The notes under the pieces: generated by a model | What the model saw: the letters and a program-made list of their open reading frames with translations, nothing else | Database searches by the model: none | Told to the model about the DNA's origin: nothing | Position numbers and translations under genes: made by a program | In this document: positions 8,387-17,339 of the stretch, in pieces | Layout of the letters: the number at the start of each line of letters is the position of its first letter | Position numbering within the stretch: the first letter of the stretch is position 1 | Assembly (NCBI GenBank): GCA_020073525.1 | Contig: JAIQFA010000004.1 | Location: forward strand, 62,001 to 126,000 | DNA length: 64,000 nucleotides | Direction of reading: 5' to 3' | Source: Terriglobia bacterium | GTDB taxonomy: Bacteria; Acidobacteriota; Terriglobia; Terriglobales; Acidobacteriaceae

Positions 8387-9424
8387 ATGGATATCCGGGA
8401 AATCGCAAAACGCGCCAGGGTTTCGACCGCGACGGTCTCGCGGACGATCAACCGGATTCCGACCGTCAATCCCTCGCTAGCCAAGCGGGTTTGGAAGGTT
8501 GTGGACGAACTCAATTACTACCCAAATACCCAGGCGCGCGCTCTGGTTTCGGGACGCAGCCGTATTTTCGGCCTGATCGTTTCCGATATCACCAACCCAT
8601 TCTTCCCGGAAATTGTGCAGGCTTTCGAAACCATCGCCGTTCAACACCACTATGAAATTCTGCTCACCTCCACGGTGCACGATCCCCGGCGCATGGAGAC
8701 TTCTGTCCGCCGCATGATCGAGCGCCGGGTGGACGGTGTCGCTGTCATGACGTTTGGTATGGAAGAACTGCTGCTTGAAGACCTGAAAGCGCGCCAAGTC
8801 CCGCTGGTGTTTGTCGACGTGGGACTGGCGCTACCGCGCGTCAGCAACATCAAGATTGACTACCTCCACGGCATACGCCAGGCGGTCCAGCATCTGGCCG
8901 CCCTGCAGCACGAACGGATCGCGTTCATCACCGGTCCTCTACATTTAAAATCGGCAGTCGCCCGCCGGAACGCCTTCGTGACGGCGATGGACGAGATCGG
9001 ACTCGCCGTGCGACCGGACCTCGTGATCGAAGGCGACCACACACTCGAGGGCGGAATGACGGCGCTGGCCCAGTTGCTGACCAGGCAAAGCCGGCCGACT
9101 GGAGTACTATGCTCGAACGACATGACGGCGATCGGCGTGATGCGGCAAAGCTATGAAGAAAAGATTTCGATTCCCCGCGATTTGTCAGTGATTGGGTTCG
9201 ACGATATACGGCTCGCGCAGTTCGTGTTGCCTCCGCTCACCACCGTACAGATGTCACAAGCGGAACTGGCTCGACTCGCGTTCCGTGCCTTGCTCACAGA
9301 GGTGGAGCGCGATACGCCTGCGCCCCAAGGCACAGAGTATGAACTGGAGACCAACCTGGTGCTGCGCGAATCCACAGCCTTGGCGCCCGGCTCGGTTCGG
9401 CCGGCACGCAATGGGAAACGCTGA
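8387..9424 (+). CDS. LacI-family transcriptional regulator
   Basis: A 345-residue repressor of normal family length. The N-terminal helix-turn-helix (MDIREIAKRARVSTATVSR) is typical LacI, followed by the hinge (NTQARALVSGRS) and a periplasmic-binding-protein-like sensor domain (IFGLIVSDITNPFF, FITGP, CSNDMTAIGV, VIGFDDIRLAQF). It would bind DNA until a sugar or sugar phosphate binds. The two central-CG palindromes around the receptor promoter are the obvious targets. It lies just upstream of the arabinose genes with a 49-base gap, so it may be co-transcribed with them. The ligand (arabinose, galactose or an oligosaccharide) cannot be told from sequence. Confidence 0.92.
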   Translation: MDIREIAKRARVSTATVSRTINRIPTVNPSLAKRVWKVVDELNYYPNTQARALVSGRSRIFGLIVSDITNPFFPEIVQAFETIAVQHHYEILLTSTVHDPRRMETSVRRMIERRVDGVAVMTFGMEELLLEDLKARQVPLVFVDVGLALPRVSNIKIDYLHGIRQAVQHLAALQHERIAFITGPLHLKSAVARRNAFVTAMDEIGLAVRPDLVIEGDHTLEGGMTALAQLLTRQSRPTGVLCSNDMTAIGVMRQSYEEKISIPRDLSVIGFDDIRLAQFVLPPLTTVQMSQAELARLAFRALLTEVERDTPAPQGTEYELETNLVLRESTALAPGSVRPARNGKR

Positions 9425-9473
9425 GGTACTGTGGAGCCGTGGATCTGATCTCTCGTGGTAGTTTGGAATAACT

Positions 9474-10172
9474 ATGCTTCTGAAAAGCTTGCGCGAGGAA
9501 GTGCTGGAGGCGAACCTCGAACTGGTCCGCCGCGGACTCGTGCTCTACACTTTCGGCAACGCCAGTGGCATCTCGCGGAAGGACGGATTGATCGCCATCA
9601 AGCCGAGCGGCGTCCCCTATGAAACCATGTCCGCGGAACACATGGTCATCACCAATCTTGATGGCGGGATCGTGGAAGGCGACCTTCGGCCGTCCTCTGA
9701 TCTGGCGACTCACCTCGAGATCTACCGGCAGTTCCCCAATGTTGGCGGCGTCGCGCACACTCACTCAGAATTCGCGACTTCGTGGGCGCAAGCGCGCCGT
9801 CCGATCCCCTGCTTCGGAACCACACATGCCGACTACTTCCACGGAGAGGTTCCCGTTACCTCGCCTCTGACCGCGGAACAGATTGCCACCGATTACGAGA
9901 AGAACACCGGTATTGCCATCTGCCGGCATTTCGCTAATCTCGATCCCGACGCGGTTCCCGCAGTGCTGGTCGCAGGACACGGCCCGTTCTGCTGGGGACC
10001 CAATACGACCGCCGCCGCCCACAATGCAGTGATCCTCGAAACGGTGGCACGGATGGCGTACTACGTTTTGACCATTGCCTCGGACGCGCAACCGATTCCC
10101 AGCGACCTTCGCGACAAGCATTTTTTTCGCAAGCACGGCGTAAACGCTTACTATGGCCAGGAAAAATCCTAA
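9474..10172 (+). CDS. araD: L-ribulose-5-phosphate 4-epimerase (class II aldolase fold)
   Basis: A 232-residue cytoplasmic enzyme of the class II aldolase/adducin family. The phosphate-binding GNASGIS and KPSGVPYE motifs are present. Zinc ligands are expected from the HTHSEFAT motif and the later GHGPFCWG histidine, and an acid Asp/Glu region sits around DYFHGEVP. It converts L-ribulose-5-phosphate to D-xylulose-5-phosphate, the last step of bacterial L-arabinose catabolism. Neighbouring ribulokinase and isomerase genes support AraD over fuculose-phosphate aldolase or UlaF. Its stop abuts the transporter ATG directly, so the two are translationally linked. Confidence 0.88.
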   Translation: MLLKSLREEVLEANLELVRRGLVLYTFGNASGISRKDGLIAIKPSGVPYETMSAEHMVITNLDGGIVEGDLRPSSDLATHLEIYRQFPNVGGVAHTHSEFATSWAQARRPIPCFGTTHADYFHGEVPVTSPLTAEQIATDYEKNTGIAICRHFANLDPDAVPAVLVAGHGPFCWGPNTTAAAHNAVILETVARMAYYVLTIASDAQPIPSDLRDKHFFRKHGVNAYYGQEKS

Positions 10173-11933
10173 ATGACCCTTGCTCTCGCCCTGATCGCCC
10201 CCCCTTCGCTGGTTCACCTATCGCCGGTCGACCTTGTCATCATCATCTTCTATTTCGCGCTGGTCCTGGCGATTGGCCTGTACTTGAAGGAGCGGGCCAA
10301 CACCGGCGAGGACTTCTTTATGGCCGGACGCGAGATGACCGCTTGGGTGGCGGGCCTGGCGTTCTTGTCGGCGAACCTCGGATCGCTCGAACTCATGGGC
10401 TGGGCGGGTAATGCCTATAAGTACGGCATCCTCGCGGCGCACTGGTATTGGATCGGCGCCATCCCCGCGATGCTGTTCCTGGCCCTGGTGATGATGCCCT
10501 TCTACCACATTTGCCGAACCCACTCTGTTCCCGGCTATCTCAAGCTGCGTTTTGGCGAGGGCAGCCGGGCGTTGTCTTCGATTTCGTTCGCCTTCATGAC
10601 CGTGTTGATGAGCGGCATCAACATGTACGCCATGGCCGTAGTGATGCGGGTAGTGCTGGGATGGGACATTCACTTCAGCATCTGGGTTTCGTCGATCACG
10701 GTGGCCGTCTATGTAGCCCTCGGCGGGCTGCGGTCTGCGATTTTCAACGAGGTTCTGCAGTTCTTTCTGATCTGGGCGGGCGCACTGCTGATCCCGATTC
10801 TGGGGCTCATGGAAGCCGGCGGCTGGAGTGGCCTGAAGGCGCGCATCCTGCAAAATCTTACGGAGCAGCACGTGGCGAACCCCGGCTCCTACACACATCT
10901 GTGGTCAACCCTGGGCGACTTTAGCAACAATCCCATGGGGATCAACTGGGTCGGCATTGTTTTTGGACTGGGCGCCGTGATCTCGATGGGCTACTGGACC
11001 ACCGACTTCCTGGTCGTGCAGCGCGTCTTGTCGGCGAAGGACCTGCGCTCGGCCAAGCTCGCTCCGATCATTGGGGCGGCTTTCAAGATGATGGTTCCAT
11101 TCATCGTCATCCTTCCTGGCTTGCTGGGGTTGGCGTTGCTGCGCGATCCGCATACTGGCAATCTACTGAGACTCGTTCCCGGCGATCTCGCATGGTCGGA
11201 CGCGGGGCGGGCGCAGGGGTTGCATGGGTACGACGAAGTTTTGCCGCTGATGTTGGCGCGCTACTGCGGACCCGGGTTGTTGGGCCTCGGCATCACTGCA
11301 CTGATTGCTGGATTCATGTCCGGTATGGCGGGAAACGTCAGCGCCTTTGCCACGGTTTGGACCTACGACATCTACGGCGCGCTGATCAACAAGAATGCGT
11401 CCGACCATTCGAAGGTCACGATGGGACGTTGGTGCACCTTGCTGGGCGTGGCTGTCAGCATCGGAACGGCATATCTGGTGATGCAGTCGCAGAGCATCAT
11501 GGATTATGTCCAGGCGCTCTTCAGCTTCTTCATTGCGCCGCTATTTGGGACGGTGATCCTGGGAATGTTGTGGAAACGGGCCACCCCGGCGGGAGGCTTC
11601 TGGGGACTATTTGCCGGGATCGGGTCTTCGGTCGGCATGTGGGCTTGGACGAAAGTCGATCCCAGTGTAGTGAGATATTTCGCCCTGTCGGCCCAGGCGC
11701 AGGATCAGGCGCAGAACATGTTCCGGGCGCTATGGTGCTGGCTGATTTGTGTGCTGGTCACGATCGTGGTCAGCCTGGTGACGAAGCCGAAGCCCGACGC
11801 CGAATTGACAGGTCTGGTCTACGGCCTGACTGCAATTCCGCACGAAGAGCGGGTTTCAGTTTTCCATCGTCCGATTTTTTGGGCGGTGATTGTGGGCGTG
11901 GTGTTTGTCATCCTGCAAATCATTTTCTGGTAG
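10173..11933 (+). CDS. Sodium:solute symporter (SSS/SGLT-like), probable sugar importer
   Basis: A 586-residue inner-membrane protein with about 14 hydrophobic segments. An early block (DFFMAGREMTAWVAGLAFLSANLGSL, shown in parts) matches SSS/SGLT family signatures, and later GYWTTDFLVVQRVLSAKD is also typical of SGLT-like members. It would move a monosaccharide, most likely L-arabinose or galactose, inward with sodium. The ATG follows the araD TAA with no gap. The next gene encodes a small two-helix membrane protein. Substrate is inferred only from context. Confidence 0.85.
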   Translation: MTLALALIAPPSLVHLSPVDLVIIIFYFALVLAIGLYLKERANTGEDFFMAGREMTAWVAGLAFLSANLGSLELMGWAGNAYKYGILAAHWYWIGAIPAMLFLALVMMPFYHICRTHSVPGYLKLRFGEGSRALSSISFAFMTVLMSGINMYAMAVVMRVVLGWDIHFSIWVSSITVAVYVALGGLRSAIFNEVLQFFLIWAGALLIPILGLMEAGGWSGLKARILQNLTEQHVANPGSYTHLWSTLGDFSNNPMGINWVGIVFGLGAVISMGYWTTDFLVVQRVLSAKDLRSAKLAPIIGAAFKMMVPFIVILPGLLGLALLRDPHTGNLLRLVPGDLAWSDAGRAQGLHGYDEVLPLMLARYCGPGLLGLGITALIAGFMSGMAGNVSAFATVWTYDIYGALINKNASDHSKVTMGRWCTLLGVAVSIGTAYLVMQSQSIMDYVQALFSFFIAPLFGTVILGMLWKRATPAGGFWGLFAGIGSSVGMWAWTKVDPSVVRYFALSAQAQDQAQNMFRALWCWLICVLVTIVVSLVTKPKPDAELTGLVYGLTAIPHEERVSVFHRPIFWAVIVGVVFVILQIIFW

Positions 11934-11943
11934 GAGGAACGAA

Positions 11944-12183
11944 ATGAAGTCTGGTGGTTCCTTATCGATTTGGTTTTTCATTGGCTTGTCGCTGCTGGTA
12001 AATGGCGCCCTGATCTGTGGCACGGGCATTTACGAACTTGTGCATCCGCCGGAAAACCAGGTCGTGCTCTATAGTCTGCACGCTCCCATATGGTGGGGAG
12101 GCGTGCTATTGCTTCTTGGAGCTTTCTTTTGTTACCGGTTTTCGCCGTCGCGTGAACGCGCGGCGAACGCTGGCCGGGCCTAA
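11944..12183 (+). CDS. Small two-helix membrane protein linked to the symporter
   Basis: A 79-residue protein with two hydrophobic helices (WFFIGLSLLVNGALICG and IWWGGVLLLLGAFFCYRF) and short charged ends. ATG 11944 has a perfect AGGAGG site, in contrast to the weaker sites of its neighbours. It sits 10 bases after the symporter and before the isomerase. Small accessory membrane proteins are known beside some SSS transporters; that role here is inference, as I do not recognise the family. Confidence 0.7.
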   Translation: MKSGGSLSIWFFIGLSLLVNGALICGTGIYELVHPPENQVVLYSLHAPIWWGGVLLLLGAFFCYRFSPSRERAANAGRA

Positions 12184-12222
12184 TGCGTCACATACCGCTG
12201 GATCAACTAGAGAAGAGTGCAT

Positions 12223-13638
12223 ATGTCTCATAAAAAAATGACGATGGGCGTTATCGTCGGGAACCGTGGTTTCTTTCCCGATCATTTGGCGAAGACCGGC
12301 CGGGAAGAGATGATTCGCGCCATCGAGAAAGCCGGCATGGAGTGCGTTGTGCTTGGTCCGGACCAGAGCAAGCACGGCGCGGTCGAGACTCACGAGGAAG
12401 CGAAACGCTGCGCCGCCTTATTTCAGCAAAACCACGACCGGTTGGATGGCGTCATCGTAGCCTTGCCGAATTTTGGTGACGAGCGCGCCATCGCCGATAC
12501 GCTGCGACTGGCGCGTCTGAACGTTCCCGTGCTGGTGCAAGCGACACCCGACATTCCTGCGAAGATGACCATCGCTTCGCGGCGCGACAGTTTTTGCGGC
12601 AAGATGTCGGCCTGCAACAACCTCAGACAGTACGGAATTCCCTATTCCCTGACTCGTCTGCACACGGTCACTCCGGACTCTGCGGACTTTCAAGCGGATC
12701 TAGCCTGGTTCGCCGCCGTCTGCCGTATCGCAAATGGCTTGCGCAACCTGCGCGTCGGGAGTATCGGCGCGCGCCCGGCCGCCTTCAATACCGTGCGTTA
12801 CAGCGAGAAACTGCTCGAGGCCCAGGGTATTTCGGTCGAGACCGTCGATCTTTCGGAAATCCTCGGCCGCATTGCCCGTCTGAAAGATACGGAACCGAGC
12901 GTTGAGCGCAAGCTGAGCGAGATCAAGAAATATGTTCCGACTGGCGGTGTGCCCGAAACCGCGCTGATCAAGATGGCCAAACTGGGCGCGGTGATCGATG
13001 GCTGGATGAAATCCGCCGATGTGAAAGTGAGCGCGGTCCAGTGCTGGACGGCGATGGAAGAATACTTTGGCGTCGTGCCCTGCACCATCATGAGCATGAT
13101 GAGCGACAACCTGATCCCAAGCGCCTGCGAGGTTGACGTCTGCGGCACCATCAGCATGCATGCGCTCCGGCTTGGGTCGGAAACTCCAAGCGCGTTGCTC
13201 GACTGGAACAACAACTACGGCGACGATCCCAACAAGGCAGTTTGCTTCCACTGCAGTAATCTGCCGAAGCATTTCTTCCAGGATGTGCGCATGGACTTCC
13301 AGGAAATCATCGCCGGCACGGTGGGTAAGGAGAACACCTTCGGAACCTGCGTGGGCCGCGTGAAGGCGGGCGCCATGAGTTTTGCCCGCTTCTCAACGGA
13401 CGACACGGCCGGCATCATGCGCGGCTATGTTGGCGAAGGCGCGTTCACGAGCGACCCACTCAACACCTTCGGTGGCGCGGGAGTGGTCGAAATCCCGGGC
13501 TTGCAGAACCTTCTGCACTACATTTGCGAAAACGGTTTCGAACATCACGTAGCTGCCAATTTTTCCACCGTGGCCAGCGCAACCCACGAAGCAACCACCC
13601 GGTATCTTGGCTGGCAAATGCACCGGCATCAGAACTAA
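12223..13638 (+). CDS. L-fucose/L-arabinose isomerase-family protein (likely pathway arabinose isomerase)
   Basis: A 471-residue cytoplasmic protein of the fucose/arabinose isomerase fold, not close to the canonical E. coli AraA. I start at ATG 12223, just after AGAAGAG; the GTG at 12217 is the alternative. The N-terminal domain has Rossmann-like strands (MGVIVGNRGFFPDHL, GVIVALPNFGDE). The C-terminal part has metal-site-like AMEEYFG, SACEVDVCGT and DWNNNYGDD and a His-rich end. With araD and ribulokinase on either side it is the only candidate for the aldose-ketose step, L-arabinose to L-ribulose. The specific substrate is inferred from context, and L-fucose or D-arabinose are alternatives. 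Confidence 0.75.
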   Translation: MSHKKMTMGVIVGNRGFFPDHLAKTGREEMIRAIEKAGMECVVLGPDQSKHGAVETHEEAKRCAALFQQNHDRLDGVIVALPNFGDERAIADTLRLARLNVPVLVQATPDIPAKMTIASRRDSFCGKMSACNNLRQYGIPYSLTRLHTVTPDSADFQADLAWFAAVCRIANGLRNLRVGSIGARPAAFNTVRYSEKLLEAQGISVETVDLSEILGRIARLKDTEPSVERKLSEIKKYVPTGGVPETALIKMAKLGAVIDGWMKSADVKVSAVQCWTAMEEYFGVVPCTIMSMMSDNLIPSACEVDVCGTISMHALRLGSETPSALLDWNNNYGDDPNKAVCFHCSNLPKHFFQDVRMDFQEIIAGTVGKENTFGTCVGRVKAGAMSFARFSTDDTAGIMRGYVGEGAFTSDPLNTFGGAGVVEIPGLQNLLHYICENGFEHHVAANFSTVASATHEATTRYLGWQMHRHQN

Positions 13639-13648
13639 GGACAACGAG

Positions 13649-15232
13649 ATGGCGTTGGTCGCAGGAGTCGATTTCTGCACTCTCAGCGTTCGCGTTTCGC
13701 TGGTGGACAGCGATCGCGGGCTGATCGCCTCCGCCATCTCCGAATATCCGCTGCACCGAAAGCGCGAAGACCCGGAATACGCGACGCAATCGCATGATGA
13801 CCATATGCGTGCCCTGGCGGTCGCCGTCCGGCAAGCCGTAAAAGACGCCGGAGTCTCCGGCGATCGCGTGGAAGCCATCGCTCTCGATACCACCGGATCG
13901 AGTGTCATTCCCGTAGCTGCGGACCTTACCCCTCTCGACGACTACTACCTGTGGTGCGACCACCGCGCGAAACAGGAGGCGGCTGAGATCACGGCACTGG
14001 CGCGGCAAGAGAAGCTGGAAGCGATCCAGTGGTGCGGAGGCGTGTACTCCTCCGAGTGGGGATTCGCCAAATTGCTCCACTGGCTGCGTCACAACCCGGG
14101 CAAGCGCGAGAAGTTTGCCAGCGCCTTCGAGCACTGCGACATGGTAGCCGCGACCCTATGCGGCATTACGAATCCTGCATACGTGAAACGCAGCGTGTGT
14201 GCCATGGGCCACAAATGGATGTGGAATCGGGCCCTCGGCGGGCTTCCCCCGGAGAGTTTTCTCGTCAAGGTTGACCCGCTGCTGGCGGGCGTTCGGGCCA
14301 AGTTGGACGGGCAGTATGCCACGTCCGATCAGATCGCCGGCCGACTCTCTCCTTTCTGGGCCGAAAAACTTGGATTGCGCGCCGGCATCCCCATTCCCGT
14401 GGGTGCGTTCGATGCGCATTGGGACGCCATCGGAGCTGGCGCCAAAGAAGGCGACGTGGTGAACGTCGTCGGCACTTCCACCTGCATCATCGCCTATGTC
14501 AAGCAAGCCGAGTTGATTCCGGGAGTCTGCGGCGTCGTGCCAGGCAGCGTTCATCCGCAATACACCGGGGTCGAGGCTGGACTCTCCGCTACCGGCGACA
14601 TTTTCAGCGCCATCGCCCGGCGAGCTGGGACCACCGTGGCCGATTTAAGCAAAGGCCTCGAAAGCTATCGTGCCGGTCAAACGGGATTGCTGCGCATGAC
14701 CTGGGACAATGGCGACCGTACCGTGCTCGTCAATCCCAATCTGGGCGGAATCACGATTGGCTGGAATCTTCAGCACACCGCGCAAGACGAACTCTTTGCC
14801 GCGATTGAAGGCACGGCTTTTCATACCCGCGTGATCCTCGATCGAATGAGTGAGTATGGCGCCCCCACACTGCGAGTCATCAACGGAGGTGGCGTTCCCC
14901 AGAACAATCCCATACTGAACCAGGTTTACGCCAATGTGCTGGGCAGGCCGGTGCTTGTGCCCAGCAGCAAGGTGACCGGGATTGGCTCCGCTATTTTTGC
15001 CTTTCTTGCCGCTGGCACCTTTCACTCCATCGAAGAAGCGCAACAATTCATTTGTCCGTTGCACACCGCCTTCACCCCCGACGCGGCGCAACAAAAGGTA
15101 TATGACGAACTTTTCCTACTCTACCGCGGCGTTTACTTCGGCTTCGGACAGCCAACCGGCGGCGATTTCGGAAATGTGCTGCCAAAACTGATTCGGCTCG
15201 CGCGCACGGAGCAAAACAGAACCACACACTAA
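13649..15232 (+). CDS. araB: L-ribulokinase (FGGY carbohydrate kinase)
   Basis: A 527-residue kinase. I begin at ATG 13649, which has AAGGA upstream; the track's 13607 start overlaps the isomerase. The N-terminal FGGY half starts GVDFCTLSVRVSLVD, close to the AraB signature, with DTTGSS and DDYYLWCDHRA phosphate/substrate regions. The C-terminal half has CGVVPGSVHPQYTGVEAG and the ATP-binding VINGGGVPQNNPILNQ. It phosphorylates L-ribulose to feed AraD. The VPGS...GVEAG motif favours ribulokinase over xylulokinase. Eleven bases separate it from the isomerase and one base from the next gene, so the run is an operon. Confidence 0.85.
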   Translation: MALVAGVDFCTLSVRVSLVDSDRGLIASAISEYPLHRKREDPEYATQSHDDHMRALAVAVRQAVKDAGVSGDRVEAIALDTTGSSVIPVAADLTPLDDYYLWCDHRAKQEAAEITALARQEKLEAIQWCGGVYSSEWGFAKLLHWLRHNPGKREKFASAFEHCDMVAATLCGITNPAYVKRSVCAMGHKWMWNRALGGLPPESFLVKVDPLLAGVRAKLDGQYATSDQIAGRLSPFWAEKLGLRAGIPIPVGAFDAHWDAIGAGAKEGDVVNVVGTSTCIIAYVKQAELIPGVCGVVPGSVHPQYTGVEAGLSATGDIFSAIARRAGTTVADLSKGLESYRAGQTGLLRMTWDNGDRTVLVNPNLGGITIGWNLQHTAQDELFAAIEGTAFHTRVILDRMSEYGAPTLRVINGGGVPQNNPILNQVYANVLGRPVLVPSSKVTGIGSAIFAFLAAGTFHSIEEAQQFICPLHTAFTPDAAQQKVYDELFLLYRGVYFGFGQPTGGDFGNVLPKLIRLARTEQNRTTH

Positions 15233-15233
15233 C

Positions 15234-17327
15234 ATGAAACGATCCTTTTCTTTGTTCGCTGTTCTCGTTTTACTCCTCTTAACCCTCCCGTCTTTGGCCC
15301 AAAACAAGCCCGCATTTGCTCCCGACAAAATGGATACCGTGCTCTACGGGGCCGCGTACTACACCGAGTACATGCCCTACGATCGCCTCGATCAGGATGT
15401 CCAACTCATGCAACAGGCAGGGATCAGCGTGGTCCGGATGGGTGAGTCCAGTTGGGGATTGTGGGAGCCGCAGGATGGCCGTTTCGAGTATGCCTGGATG
15501 GATCGCGTCGTCGATCGTATGCAGAAAGCGGGCATCAAGGTCATTCTCGGAACGCCCACCTACTCGATTCCGGCCTGGCTCTACAAGGAGCACCCGGAGA
15601 TTGTCATCACTCGCTTCGGCGGACAGACCATCACCTTTGGATATCGTCAGAATGCCGACCTGATGAACACCACGTACCGTTTTTATTGTGAGCGGGTCAT
15701 CTGCAAGCTCCTCGAACACTACAAGAACAATTCCGCGGTGATTGGCTGGCAGATCGACAACGAAACCTCTTCGGGCGGCGCCGCCAACCGCGATGTCCAG
15801 GAGGGATTTGTCGGTTATCTGCAGAAAAAATTCGGGACCGTAGATGAACTAAACAAAGATTGGGGCCTGAACTATTGGGGCCAGCGCTTGAATGACTGGA
15901 CGGAGATTCCTCCCGAGGAAGGCATCATCAATCCTGGCTGGAAGCTGGAGTGGCAGCGCTATCAGCAGTGGATGACCACTGACTTCCTCGCCTGGCAGGG
16001 CCGCATTGTGAATGAATACAAGCGACCGGACCAGTTCATCACCCACGATCTGGCCGGCCCTCCGCGCGCCGAGGTCAATGAACATAACATCGCCCGCGCC
16101 ATGGACATCATGGCCGTCAATCCCTACCACGGCACGCAGGACCAGTTCGACGGCCTCGGTTCGACCATGTCGGGCGACTACACCCGTTCGCTGAAGCAGA
16201 CCAATTATCTCGTCACCGAAACCAATGCCCAGACGATCGGATGGGATTCGAAAGAACAGTTTCCTCCCTACGACGGCCAACTCCGCCTTGACGTCTACAC
16301 GCACCTCTCTTCGGGTGCAAACATGGTCGAGTATTGGCACTGGCATTCCCTTCACTATGGACAGGAGACTTACTGGAAAGGAGTGCTATCGCACGATCTG
16401 GAACCTGGCCGTGCCTATGCCGAAGTGAGCCGGACCGCGCATGAACTGCAGCGCATCGGTCCGGAGATTGTCGACCTGAAACGAAGCAACAAAGTTGCCA
16501 TTCTCTACAGCAGCGATTCCTACTACGGAATCGAGTTCATGAAGTTCAGCGACAAGGTCAACTACCGGACCATGCTCGGGCAGATGTACGACACGTTGTA
16601 CCGCCTGAAGTGCGGAGTTGATTTTGTTTTTCCCGAGAGCACGAACCTATCCGACTACAAGGTGGTCGTCGTTCCTCCACTGTATGTTGCCAGCGACGAG
16701 GTATTGAACCGGCTGGCGGAGTACGTTCGCGGCGGCGGCCATCTCGTGATGGCCTTCAAGAGCGGATTCACCAACCAGTACGACACGGTGCGCTGGAGCA
16801 TGGCGCCCGGTCCACTGCGCAAAGCCGCCGGCTTCCATTATCAGGAGTTCTCGAACCTGTCCAAGCCGTTGGCGCTGAAGGATGACCCATTCAAAGCCGG
16901 CGCTGACAACAATGTTTCCACGTGGGCCGAGATGCTGATTCTGGAGGGCGCGCAGCCACTGGCGTTTTACGATCATCCGTTTTTCGGCAAGTATCCGGCA
17001 ATCACGCAGAACCACTTCGGAAGCGGCACCCTGACCTACGAAGGGACTGTGCTTTCTGACCCGCTGCAAACGAAAGTGCTGCTCAATGTACTCCAGATGG
17101 CCGGACTCACCGGCCCCGACCAGGAACTACCCGCTCCCGTACACGTAAAGCATGGCACGAATCGCAGCGGCAAGGTCGTCCACTACTACATGAACTACTC
17201 GAGCGACCCGCAGTCCTTCAAGTACCCTTACAAACCCGGCGAGGACCTGCTGACTCGAACCGCGGTTGGTCCAGCCCAGACACTCACGCTGAAGGCTTGG
17301 GACCTGGTGATCGTCGAAGAAAGGTAG
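15234..17327 (+). CDS. Secreted GH42 beta-galactosidase
   Basis: A 697-residue exported enzyme. Residues 1-22 are a signal peptide (FAVLVLLLLTLPSLAQ). The GH42 TIM barrel begins at YGAAYYTEYMP. The proposed acid/base is Glu177 in GWQIDNE and the nucleophile Glu329 in YLVTETNAQ. A trimerisation-type domain with a glutamine-amidotransferase-like fold (YKVVVVPPLYVAS) and a small C-terminal beta domain follow. It removes beta-galactosyl residues, for example from galactan or arabinogalactan. A second GH42 lies at 22160; the two are clearly different in sequence, so they probably have different linkage or chain-length preferences. It begins one base after araB stops. Confidence 0.88.
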   Translation: MKRSFSLFAVLVLLLLTLPSLAQNKPAFAPDKMDTVLYGAAYYTEYMPYDRLDQDVQLMQQAGISVVRMGESSWGLWEPQDGRFEYAWMDRVVDRMQKAGIKVILGTPTYSIPAWLYKEHPEIVITRFGGQTITFGYRQNADLMNTTYRFYCERVICKLLEHYKNNSAVIGWQIDNETSSGGAANRDVQEGFVGYLQKKFGTVDELNKDWGLNYWGQRLNDWTEIPPEEGIINPGWKLEWQRYQQWMTTDFLAWQGRIVNEYKRPDQFITHDLAGPPRAEVNEHNIARAMDIMAVNPYHGTQDQFDGLGSTMSGDYTRSLKQTNYLVTETNAQTIGWDSKEQFPPYDGQLRLDVYTHLSSGANMVEYWHWHSLHYGQETYWKGVLSHDLEPGRAYAEVSRTAHELQRIGPEIVDLKRSNKVAILYSSDSYYGIEFMKFSDKVNYRTMLGQMYDTLYRLKCGVDFVFPESTNLSDYKVVVVPPLYVASDEVLNRLAEYVRGGGHLVMAFKSGFTNQYDTVRWSMAPGPLRKAAGFHYQEFSNLSKPLALKDDPFKAGADNNVSTWAEMLILEGAQPLAFYDHPFFGKYPAITQNHFGSGTLTYEGTVLSDPLQTKVLLNVLQMAGLTGPDQELPAPVHVKHGTNRSGKVVHYYMNYSSDPQSFKYPYKPGEDLLTRTAVGPAQTLTLKAWDLVIVEER

Positions 17328-17339
17328 GAATTGTCGGGC

